From Heloderma charlesbogerti (taxonomy: Eukaryota > Chordata > Lepidosauria > Squamata > Helodermatidae), in the NCBI GenBank assembly GCA_026122225.1, contig JANEZZ010001570.1, positions 6,200,501-6,264,500 of the forward strand: DNA of 64,000 bases, in the 5' to 3' direction. The position numbers and the translations under genes are program-made. Below the pieces are notes generated by a model. The model was given only the letters and a program-made list of their open reading frames with translations. It was not told where the DNA came from and made no database searches. Every line of letters begins with the position of its first letter. Within the stretch, counting starts at the first letter, position 1. This document shows positions 39,301-51,300 of the stretch, in pieces.

Positions 39301-42300
39301 CTGCCTCCACCATGTTTGACAGATGATGTGGTATGCTTTGGATCATGAGCTGTTCCTTTCCTTCTCCATACTTTTCTCTTCCCATCATTCTGGTACAAGT
39401 TAATCTTGGTTTCATCAGTCCAAAGAATCTTATTCCAGAACTGGGCAGGCTTTTTTAGGTGTTTGCTGGCAAAGGCTAATCTGGCCTTTGTGTTCTTGAG
39501 CGTTACCAGTGGTTTGCACCTTGTTGTGAAGCCTCTGTATTTACATTCATAAAGCTGTCTCTTGACTGTAGATGTTGACAATGACATGCCTACCTCTGCA
39601 AGAGCGTTCTTGACCTGGCTAGATGTTGTGAAAGGGGTCCTCTTCACCATGAGCAGAATTCTGCGGTCATCCACTTTAGTTGTCTTCTGTGGTCTTCCAG
39701 GCCTTTTGCTGTTGCTGAATTTGCTAGTTAATTCCTTCTTTTTCAGGTTGTTCCAAACTGTTGTGTTGGCCACTCCCACTGTTTTTGCTATCTCTCTGAT
39801 GGGTTTATTTTGTTTCCTCAACCTAATGATGGCCTCCTTCACTCGCATGGACACCTCTTTGGACCTCATGTTGGGAGTTCCAATGAACATCTACCAAATG
39901 CATATGTAACACTCAGAACCACCTCCAGGCCTTTTATCTGCTTGATTGGTCATGGGGTACCCAGGAAACAGGCCACACCTGGCCATGCAGCTGCTTCTCA
40001 GCCATTTGTTCCATTACCTATGAGCCAGCAACGATGGGGGTGTGTATATGCCACTGGCCGTCCTTCCTAAATGGCTAGTGCCCCACTTTTGTCAAACCCC
40101 TTGAATTACAGCTGAAAGTCCTGACTTCGCTCTCATCTGGGTGTGTTTCCTTTCAACTTCAATGTGGTGGTGTACAGAGGCCAACTGCCAAAACAGTTAT
40201 CCTTGTTCCAATATTTCTGGCCCTGACTGTTTGTTGCACTGGTGTAAGCAACTTCTAGTGCAACAGCAATAATATTTGCTGGCCCAGTGGGTTTCCCTGG
40301 AAAACGTGTTGCTCCAGGAAATGCTATTGGTGTTGCATTAGAGGTAATTTATGTTAGCGCTAGTGTCAGATTGGATATTGTTTTACATTAAACACTACGG
40401 ACATTACACACACCAATGTAATGGTTTTAGTCCAGCTGACATTTTCAAAGTCTTAAACTTTTCGACATTGTTTAATGTTTGTACCACACTTTTCCTTTCA
40501 GAAGAAAGCCCAAAGTGACTTAACAGTAACATACTATTTTTGTTTGTGTCAGACACAGCTTCGAAACCAACTTATACATGAACTAATGAATCCAGTTTTA
40601 AGTGGAGAAATTCAGCCCCGAGCCATTTCCAGTGAATGCAGTTCATTGATAATTGGTGCTTCTAATAGTCTGGTCGCAGATCACCTGCGCAGATGTGGCT
40701 ATGAGTATTCACTCTCTGTCTTCTATCCAGAAAGTGGATTAGAAAAGGATAAGGCAAGTACCTTCCTCTTCTGAAGGATGTGTGGAATTATATTCTGGGC
40801 TTAAATAAGTCCTCTTTATCCAGTGTTGTCATCGCTTTGTCTATAGTAGTCTTCAAACCTTTTCAGACCTGGGACCCATCTTTAGCCCAAGCGTTCAGTT
40901 TAGGACCTGCTTCTTAATTTTTTAAAAATATATTTATAGGGTGTTAGTGCTGCTTGTGCAACCCACCGTAGGTCAGGCTGTGAACCAGTAGTGAGCTTCA
41001 ACTCACCAGTTGAAGACCAATGTTCTGTGGGCCAGTCCATTCAAGAGCATCTCACTGGGGAGAGGAGGAAAGACTAGTGAAGTTTCTGTCCCCGGTGGTT
41101 GGGAGGATGATCCTCCTGGCACATCTGCCAGGATCTGGCTTTACCTCCCCTGCACCTTCTCCCGTTGGAGAGAGGACATGGAGCATGCAAAGCCAGTTCC
41201 TGGTGAAGGCATGGGGCAGGCAGAGTGGCTTCGCTGCATCTGGGTCTTCTCAGGTGGGAAAAGATCTGCATGCATCGAAGTTGGTTCCCAGCGGATACGT
41301 TAGGAGGATCATGCCTTCAACACACCTGCCACCTTCTACAGGAGTCTGTGACTGAGGCAGCAGTTGGAGGAATGCTCCTCCAGCTTCTCATGCAGTCCCA
41401 CATGCTTCATTTACACAGCAGCTTCCCCAAGGGGGAAGGCACCATGTGGGCAAATTGCCTGCCTGTCTGTAACCCTGTTCTGCATTTCTCCGGGGGGCTT
41501 GGCTTGGAGGCCAAGGGCAAGTTCCACTCCCTGGAAGAATCCAGTAAGGCTCCACTGGCTGGATTAGGCCCACAGGCCAGAGGTTACCCTCCTTTGTTGT
41601 AGTTGGAGGGTCTATGGGTAATATGAAGAGAAAGGAAGGTGAGTTTATATGAAGGGGGACTGTCCCTTGTTAAATGGAAATGTCATCTGTGGCAACCATA
41701 ATTATCCCATTTTTGTTTTACTTCCCTAACTCCTCCATTTTTCTCTTTGATGATGTGGATTGTAAAATGCATAGTTACTGGTTAAGAGGTTTCTTTCTTT
41801 TCTTCCAAAGGAGTTTACATTGCAAGATCTACTGCAGCTCATTGGGATCAGTCCCAAGACTGACCTTTATAAAACACTGGTAAAATAAAATCTTATTTCT
41901 AGAAAACCTTTTCTGTTAAGAGTTGAGTGCATAAGTTAACTTAATTATTTTCTGTTCACAGACTTCAGCTTCAAAAAAGGACAGTACTAAAGGTAGGACT
42001 ATAATGCGCATAAGAGAATGTAGGCCACAATCCAAAGAAACTGCTTGTTTACATATTTATTTCATTTAAAATATTCAGTATCCTGGTTCTTGGTTTAAAA
42101 CAAACCTATGGTGGCTTGCAACATATAGCATTAACAATAAAATGCAACAGTTATAAGATAACAAAACAGCAACACAACATAAAAATAGTTGGCATTCAGT
42201 ACATTTAAAAACATATTAAAAGGCCATTTGACAACTGAATATGCGGCCAGTTATCTTTTAACGTTTTCGCTGCAGCAGATACTGCTGCTGAAGAGGCAAG

Positions 42301-45300
42301 CTGCTGTTTGGTCAAACGTATTTGAAGAGATGAGTCAATGCAATAGAATAATAGCTGTTGGTATTATTTACCAATAATAGCTTTTGGTAAATGATGTGTA
42401 TAATTACACCCTTTTAGAAATACTTTCTTTAGATTTATTGAACTTGCATTCACCCTTTTACTGTTGCAAAAAAAGTTCTATTCTGCATTTAAAATGTAAT
42501 TAATTTGTTGCAGAAGAAATATCTGATTAGTGGAACATTTTAAAGGTTTTCTTGTACAGATTTTAATGGAGTTGATAGAACACAGTCTCTGTAGGGAGAA
42601 CTGTACCACAGAAACCCAGACCAGTCCAACACCTAGTAAAGAATCTCTTGGTAAGTGAAGTTTTATATTTGGCTTATCCTCAGAAACCTTGGCAATTTAT
42701 ATATTCAGCTTTAATGAAGAGAGTACTCCAGTATTTATTATTTAGCTTAGTTTTTGGGTTGCGTCTGACATCATTGTTCACTGATTGGAATATTTGTGCA
42801 AGTCTCTCTTTGGAGCACACACACAACTTAAATGTTGGGAAAACTAATGCTTGTCTGTTTGTTAGGCACAGGTATACTGCAATCCATATGTAAACATGCC
42901 GTTTTCTAATCAAAAGATAACACCACTATAAGTTCTTTTAGTATTATGGTTTTCATCACATAGTTGTATGCTTTTGCTCTGAAAGAAAACACTAGCATTG
43001 AAAATGGTGTGTTCTTTACAGACAGTTCCCTGGAAAGATGGGTATGTTATTGGTTACACGTGCAGGACAAATAGCAGAAGTACCGAGCTCCCCAGCAAGA
43101 ATACAAAGTAAACTAACACACCACCCAGGTCAGCTTCTGTCATGATCCAATGGGCATCCATCCTGAACTAGGACTGCCCCTATCACATTTGCACCCCAGG
43201 AACTTTCCTTATGCCAAGATAAGGGAATGAGTTGTTTTTCACCCCCATCCCACCCACAAACACCCCAACACTGCACAGGACAGGCAATGCCACAGTGGGC
43301 AAATGCAGAGAGCACAAGTAAATTGATGAAACACAGTCCCAGCACCAGTGCAGAGAGACCATTCACAGAATGAAGAATGGGATGGAATACAGGTACAAGC
43401 TGGAGTAGAGTGGCATCCATTTAAACTGGCATATAGGTTTGGGCTGCCAATTTCCTGTTTTGTTTGTGTTTGCTTTTCTCTCCCTTGCTACTTCCTTGGT
43501 GCCCTTTTTAGTAGAAAGTATTTATAACTTGATGACGGAACATTGCTTTATATTTTTTACATAGCTGAGAAACTTCAACTGATAGATGAACAATTTGCAG
43601 ACATGTACCCTCAGCGCCACATATCTGAGTCTTTTCAAGTAAAACTTGCTGGATATAGAAAAGAAATAGAACAGCAGCTCCAAGCAGAAATGTCTCAAAA
43701 GGTGAGGGGAAATAGAAGGGGGAAACAAAAACACAGAAACAAAAACACAGGAAAGAACAGAAGATGAACATTTATTAAGACACTAATAAATAGGTTACTA
43801 TTTGCATCATGGACAGTAGCAATCATTCTATTAGGAGTGGGAGAAAGAGAAATAATATCACTTACTATTTACAGAGGCTGGACAGCAGGCACTGGCGGAG
43901 CGCTAGGGGCAGGCCATGCCAGGTAAGGGGAACAAGGGAGAGATGTATAATATCTGTCCCCTGTTCCAGGCCTGTCCAGAGCCAAAGGATGGCTGGGGGA
44001 GGTGTGACTCTATCTTCTGGCCTTCGTTTGCTGCTCTGCAATACCAAGTCTTTTACCCAGAAAACATCTGTCATCCATGACATGATCCAGGATGAGGGTG
44101 CAGACCTGGCATGTATTACGGAGATCTGGCTGGCTGAGGCCGCTGCTCCAACACTTGTGGCCATGTGCCCAGCTGGATTTTCGTACGCACAGCAGCCAAG
44201 GGCTGGGGATCGGGGACGGGGAGTGGCTGTTATCTACTGGGAGTCCTGGGTCTTCACCACACCCCCTCTCCAGGAGACCAAGGTTGCTGAGTGCATGTAC
44301 TGGAGGCTGGGCCCGAAGGGCAGTCTGGGCATTCTGCTCATGTACTGTCCACCCCTCTGCACGACTGACTCCCTGGCTGAGGTGCTTGAGGTGGTCTCTG
44401 ATGTGCGTGTGCAGTCCCCTAACCTATTGGCGTTAGGGGACTTCATTGTACATTGAGAAGCTGTCCTTACGGTGGCACCTTGGGACTTCATTGAAACCAT
44501 GGCTTCCTGGGCGCTGTACCCTATTCCAGCTGGGCCCACCCATGTAGCCAGTCATGCACTAGACCTTGTGATTCTTTCTGGAGAAGCGGGGTGTGATCTG
44601 GAAGTCGGGGGTATATCCACCACCCCTTGTCATGGTCAGATCACTATCTGGTGATGTTGGACTTCTCGGTTCCACAACCCCTCCGCAGGGGTGGAGGACC
44701 TGTTAAAATGGTCTGCCCGAGGAGTCTTATGAATCTGAATGGATTCCTGAACGCGCTTGGGGATTCTCTGGAGCATGGAAATGGCCACTTAGCCAAGACC
44801 CCGATGGGTGGCTGGAATGCCACAATTACTGGGGCGCTAGATTGGGTGGCTCCGAAACGCCCTCCCCCCCTTAACAGGGTTCGAACTGCACCATGGTTCA
44901 ATCTGTGGTTACGAGCTCTGAAACAGGAGGTGAGACGGCTAGTGCGCTGGTGGTGGAAGTCTTGCTCCAAAGATGATCAGACACAGGCTAGAGCTGTATC
45001 TTCAGCCTTGAAGGCGATGAAGCCAGCAAAAAAGGAATACTATGCTTCCTCTATTGCGTCTGCAGGGTGCTGTTCTAGGAGGCTGTTCCAAGTGGTCTGG
45101 AACCTGGTTGGTCCAGCTGCTCCGGAACCGCTGGAACATTCTAAGCCCCCCTGTGAGGCCTTGGCAAGGCACTTTGCAGATAAAATTGATCGAATCAGGG
45201 TGTTTTTCCCTGCGCTGTAGATACAGTTAGTGAGCGAGAGGTGGCCCATGGCAAACTGGTTTTCTGGGATTGGTTTGAGCTTCTTTCTCCTGATGAAGTG

Positions 45301-48300
45301 GATAGGGTGCTTTCATCTGTAAAGCCGACCACCTGCTTACTTGATCCTTTCCCATCTTGGCTCATTATGAGCTGCAGATTGGGTGAGGGGATCAGGGCGG
45401 TGGTGAATGCCTCCCTTGAGGAGGGAGTGATGCCATCAGCCCTCAAGGAGGCAGTGATAAGACCGCTCTTAAAGAAGCCCTCCTTGGATCCCCAGGTCTT
45501 GAACAACTTTTCCCCAGTCTCAAATCTGCCATTTTGGGGCAAGATAATTGAGCAGGTGTTGGTGATGAAGTTGAAGGCACTGTCAGGGTGGAAACTGAGC
45601 CCATAGTGCCCCAGAGCAGTTCTGATTCTGAGGAAGAACAGCAGTCTGTGGGAGAGGAGCTCGCTCATCTCTCACAAGCACAGCAGCTGGCAGAGATTCC
45701 TCCTGCCAGCATTCCTGGGATAGATAGTGACCCTGGCAGTGAGACAGCGCTGGAGGGGGGCTTGCTGGACGCTCGGCACAGACGCAGGGAGCGACAACAG
45801 ATGGAGGGTGCGGAAAGGAGGCGTTGCGCTCGTTTGGCGCTCAAACAACGGTCGTATCCCAAGGACCCAAGGGAAAGAGGGAGGATCTCTCCATAGCCCA
45901 TAAGTTCAGAGTCCTCCCTTGGTTCCCCTTCAAATGGGGACCAACTGCCTTACCTGGAGCTTAGGCTATGCTATCTTTCCCCAGTGCTGTTCCTTGCTTA
46001 GTCACTAGTGATTAGTATCTGAAAGAGTAATAAAGGAATAAAGCCTTGGAAAGAATCCTCGGCATCTGAGTCCTGAGTTGGCTATTGGAGGGGACTGCAA
46101 GAGGCAGCTAGGGCACTCCTGACTGGCACACTTGGAAGTAGCTGATTATGTAGATCCATTTCAATCAGGCTTCAGGCCTGGGCATGGGACAGAAACGGCC
46201 TTGGTCACCTTGGTGGATGATATGAGGAGGGCTTTGAATATGGGTGAATGCTCCTTCCTTGTTCTCCTTGACCTCTCAGCGGCTTTTGATACTGTTAACC
46301 ACCGTTATCCTCCTGGACCGCCTGGACTGGTTGGGCATTGGAGATACCGTATTACGGTGGTTCCAGTCCTTCCTCTCCAGCAGGTACCAGAGGGTAGCAC
46401 TGGGAGAGGAGGTTTTGGACCCATGGCCGCTCACTTGTGGGGTGCCACAGGGTTCCATCTTCTCCCCAGTGCTATTCAACATCTATGTGAAGCCTCTGGG
46501 AGCTATCATCAGGAGGTTTGGGGTGCGGTGTCATCAATATGCGGATGACACACAACTCTACCTCTCGCTCAAATCTTCACCAAGGTTGGCCGTAGAATCC
46601 CTGTCCAAATGTCTGGAGACGGTGAGTGGCTGGATGGGGAGGAATATGCTGAAGCTGAACCCTGACAAGACCGAGGTACTTTTGGTGGGACACAAGAGGA
46701 GGTTGGGGGATGTTGACCTGGTGTTGAATGGGGTACAGCTACCCTTGAAAGACCAGGTCCGCAGCCTGGGGGTCATTTTAGACTCCCGGCTGTCCATGGA
46801 GGCTCAGGTGTTAGCTGTGAGCTGGACAGCGCTGTACCAACTCCATCTGATATGGTGGTTGTGCCCCTACCTTCCTGACCATCTGCTTCCATTGGTAGTA
46901 CATGCCCTGGTCACCTCTTGTTTAGACTACTGTAATGTGCTGTATGTGGGGTTACCCATGAAGACAGTTCGGAAGCTGCAGCTGGTGCAGAACACAGCAG
47001 CTCGCCTTAGTAAAGGCAGCTGCTGGCGTGATCACATCACTCTGGTCCTGAAGGAGTTGCACTGGCTACCAGTTATTTTCCGGGCCAAATTCAAGGTGTT
47101 GGTTTTGACCTTTAAAACCCTATACAGTTCTGGCCCACCCTATCTTAAGGAGCGCCTCCAGCAACACCAGACAAGCTGCTGAACAAGATCAGCCTCGGAT
47201 GGCCTTCTCTCTGTCCCATCAGCCGATACAGCTAGGCTGGTGAGGATGAGGGAGAGGGCTTTCTTTGTGGTGGCCCCCACTCTGTGGAACTCCCTCCCTT
47301 GGGAAATCCGCCACGCCCCCTCTCTAATGAGCTTCTGCCATGGGTTGAAAACTTGGTTGTTCAGGCAGGCATTTGGGGTGGGTTAGGGTAATTTTAGAAA
47401 TAGGATGTTTTAATGTGTGATTTTATTGTTTTAATCTGTTTGTATTGTTGTACATCGCCCAGAGTGGCCGGGTGACCAGCCAGATAGGCAATTAAGACAT
47501 TAAATAAATCAACTTAGTAATAAATGTTTTCAGTGGTTGTAAATGTGAGAAGGCATAAACAGAGATAGGTATTTAGATAAGAGTGACCTGGGTCGCATGA
47601 CACAACAGCCCATCTTGAGTTAATTTACCCTTGAGGAGCTGTGGAATATGCCATCCGCCATTATGAATATGTAACTCCTTATTGGGGGTTGTGTTGTGCG
47701 AACCGGGCCAGCGGGGGTTATTTGATGGCTAAACAACCCTCGCATAATCCATGATCCGTTGTAGAGTTATGCAAGGTTGTTTAGCCGTCAGCTTCAGCCA
47801 CCAGGATTTGCATGACACAACAACACCTGACAACCCCCAGTTGTGGGTTGCATATTCAAAATGGCAGCTGGCATGAACTGCAGCTCCTTGAGGATAAATC
47901 AACTCACGATGGGTTGTTGTGTTGCACAAACGAGTCCTGTATGTTCCACTTTGAAGGATTAACTAAAGCCCCGTACAAGTTGCTTGCTGACTTAAGAACC
48001 AAGATACACATTACACAGGAGGTTCTTTATTGGATCTTTTGATATCCTGCTCCCCTAAACGCTGCAGCAGACAATGTGGATCACGGTTATGCCATGAGGA
48101 AGGAAGTAAAGCCTTTTTCCCTGTGCTGATTTCTCATTGAAACATACACAATTTCTTCTGGGAAAAGGAAAATTTGTTCGGAGATCCGTTCACAAACAAC
48201 CTGCATAATATGTAGGTTGGTCCTTGGACACTGTGGCAAGATATACAGGCTGGTAGTGTCTTCAAGAGTCTCCCTATTGTCTTTAGCCTATGAATCTCTA

Positions 48301-51300
48301 CACCATCAGCATTGTCACATTCTAGCCACAGGGAGAGAAGGGCAGAGAAAGACTAGACATAGTTGTTGCCAAGAATTGGGGGGAATAGCAGCAAGCATGG
48401 GTGTGTACAAATGTATATATTTGGAATGGTGGGGCTCCTGGGAAGTGCACCTAGCACATTTTTTTTCAAACATCTACATCCAATTTTCTCTGCATGTTTC
48501 CGCTCTAGGGGGACTGGTTCTTCTTGTTTGCAGTAAATTCGAACTGTACACAGTTCTGACATTTCAAATGTGCTCTCTCTCCAGTGATTTTTCAACTGTT
48601 TTTAAAAAGCGGGGGACAAATATGCATTTAATTTAATTGCAGTGTGATTTAAAATTAAGAAGATGAGCAACCCACCTGAAGCATAGGAAAAGGCAAAGGC
48701 AGAGTTCTGAATTGGTGACAGGATTGCTGATCGGTACATCTGTCTAATGCATTGCGAAGATGAGGGGTAGCCTGAGTTGAACCACGATAGAAAAAATGAG
48801 AAAAATCTTAGGCCTGTAGTTGGAGAACAGATTTGTTTACTTTCCCACATTATTACTCTGGGGGACTTGCTATTGACTAGCAGTAGCCATTTGGGTGTGA
48901 TCTAATCTCTTGACTTGACAACCTTGAAATTTACAGTTTTGTTTTAAATGTAACAGTTACAACACTTCAGAGAGGTTGAAATGGCCAAAATTAAAATGGA
49001 TGAGAGAGCCCAGTCCCAGAAAGAAATTTCAGAGCTTCGTAGAGAGTTTGAAAAAGCTCACCAAGCTAAGTCAGAAGCTCTGAACTCTCGAGAAAGAAAT
49101 GCTATTGAGAGACTTCAGAAACAACAAGAGGTAATTTTAAAAACTTGGAACTAAATAGAATGCAAATGGCTTGCAGTATTCTTTGATGCAGGGGTTGGGT
49201 GGATTGTCTAGTATTTCATTTTTATACCGCCCAATAGCTGAAGCTGTCTGGGCAGTTCACAAAATTAAAATCACAAAAATACAACAGAGAATAAATATTA
49301 AGAGCCATACTTGAAATGTATTGGAAGTGACTGTATGTATTTTGCCCACAAATCGTACAACCTGAGCCAGTAACTGGCTTTTCATGGTGCTCCTCCACTA
49401 CCACACAGTTAAGTATTGCTTGGGAGTCAGACATTCCATGGACATGTATTTACAAAAAAAAAAAAATCTATTTGGTCTCATGATCACCTCTCCCTTAATT
49501 ATTTCTGTACCATTCCCATTGTGGTGAAGCTGTGTGTTTGCTCCTGAACTGCATCTTGTGCTGAGAAAAATGTAACATCCAATATTTAGCTGAACCGAGT
49601 AAGAAAGTGTGCAGAATGCTGTATTTGAAAAAGTGGAAAGACATTCTCCATGCCCTGCTCTTTTTCTCTTTTTTTTTTTTAGTAGAGGTCAATATTGTTT
49701 GTTGGTTTCTTAAAATTTCTGGAACATTTCTTATAACTCTGTTTTGCCAAAGTTGTTTACTGCCATACCTTTTAGTGGTAACTAGATTTATCAACAAACT
49801 GATTGATAAATGTGAACTTTACAGGAAGTGGGAAGTTCAAGCATCTAAGCATCTTGGTTGTTCTGCATGGAGCTATGGTCTGTTTTGAGTCCACTTCGAG
49901 TTTGATCATTCAGTATACTGGCTGCCTCTGTGGAATTCCTTGCCTGTCAGTGTCAAGCAAGCACTGACGTTCTTTTTTCAGCACCTTCTGAAGACATTTT
50001 TATTTAAACAAGCCTTCCCTGATGGACCAGCCACAGTTTTATTGGCATAATGTGACTTTAAATATTTTTATTCTGTATTTTTCTTCTTTCCTTGTTTCTC
50101 AGGAATCTTGTTAGATATGGATTGGTATATAATTGTGTAAAATAAAGTAGTTGCAAACACTGCCTGACTTTCTGAAATTCATATGGAATTTGCTGCTGTT
50201 GCTACTTTTTGAATGTTATTCAAATTGGTTTTCTAATAGATTGATGCAAAGGAAATTTATCTGCAAAGACAAAGTCTGCTGAAAGATATTGAAACAATAA
50301 GGAACCGAGAGGTAGAATTAAAGCAGAGCACAGAAGCTTTTGAACAGTGAGTTGCTAAACATTCATGTAATTATTTGGTTTGGAAAAACTTCCCTCTTTC
50401 AATCTTCTAAATGCAGTATAATACTGCATTTACTTTTATTTCAGTAGCTGCTGGATGCTGATGTTCCTCTCCATTGGCAGAGAGGGAAGTCTGTTTGTGG
50501 AGGCCTCCCTGGTGCTGTGGTGGAAAGCTCTGCCACTATTGCTGAATTGCCCTTGATCCTCTGCTGGTGGTATGGTGGTAAATGAAGTGTGCCAGGGTGG
50601 GGGCGTACTAGGGGAGGCTTTGTATATGCTGGATCCAAAGACCTCTCATTCCCCAAACGCTCCCAGAAAGGCTGAAAAGGTACACCAGCTCGAGCTGACG
50701 TGCTTATATCTTCCCCGCTCCCACCCACCCCATTAATGTCAGTGGGAGGGGAAAAAAATAGAAGTGGGGAGAGAGGAATGGAAAATTCTCACCTTTTATC
50801 CTGGCCAGCATGAACTGGCAGAGCTTAGGAAGCGACAATTTCTTCATCATGGAATCTCTCCCCCTCCCAACTGTTTTATTTATTGATTTCATTGATTTGT
50901 ACGCCATTTTTCTACCAAGAAAATGGTGCTCAAGAGGGCCTGTTACTCTGTAAATGTTACGATACACTATAGGAGCTATGTTACTTGACTTGTGGCAGCA
51001 GGGTCATTCCCTGCTTAGGGAGATTTTGATGTTTCTTACCTTGAAGGCATAACATTTTCAATCACTGAGTAATATCTCAGCCATATAGATGCTGACAGCA
51101 GTGCATGTTAATATTGTTTTGCTATTCGTTCTGTTGTATATACGACAGAATGTGGGGGTTTCATTTTATGATATTTAAGCACTGTTATTGCTGGTCTTTC
51201 AGTTATCCATAATTTATTAATTTCTATTTGTCAGTTGAAATTTTCCTTCCCTTTTTTCTGCAATATAATAATAGAAGAAAAACCTACTGATTACCCAGAA

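Larger units (their letters stand above)
38550..40380. repeat. Foldback MITE split by a Tc1 element
   Basis: Left 'agacagtatccaatgtgacactagtgctaa' and right 'ttagcgctagtgtcagattggatattgtt' are inverted ends of one MITE of the 'agtatccaa' family (see 7984–8586). The Tc1 element at 38587–40229 inserted inside it. Confidence 0.75.
43872..47515 (+). mobile_element. L2/CR1-group LINE, nearly full length, split by a solo LTR
   Basis: In OFD1 intron 7. Endonuclease part: 43960–44456 ([19 protein letters not shown] … [12 protein letters not shown] … LALGDF), continuing in other frames ([14 protein letters not shown]; 44627–45220). RT part: 45241–45606 and, after the [43 protein letters not shown] and catalytic YADD (46538–46549). 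C-terminal motif [16 protein letters not shown] and LHWLPV. The 3' UTR ends 'cgcccagagtggccgggtgaccagccagat' plus aataaat. Multiple frameshifts and stops: inactive. Removing the LTR rejoins the RT except for one frame offset. Confidence 0.9.

Noticed and set aside
41010..41602. Overlapping open frames in OFD1 intron 3
   Set aside because: Both strands open in a GC-rich stretch, no domain and no exon signals.
45588..45896. 103-codon frame (Ser/Glu-rich, then Arg-rich) as a host gene
   Set aside because: Lies wholly inside a solo LTR nested in a LINE; no known domain.
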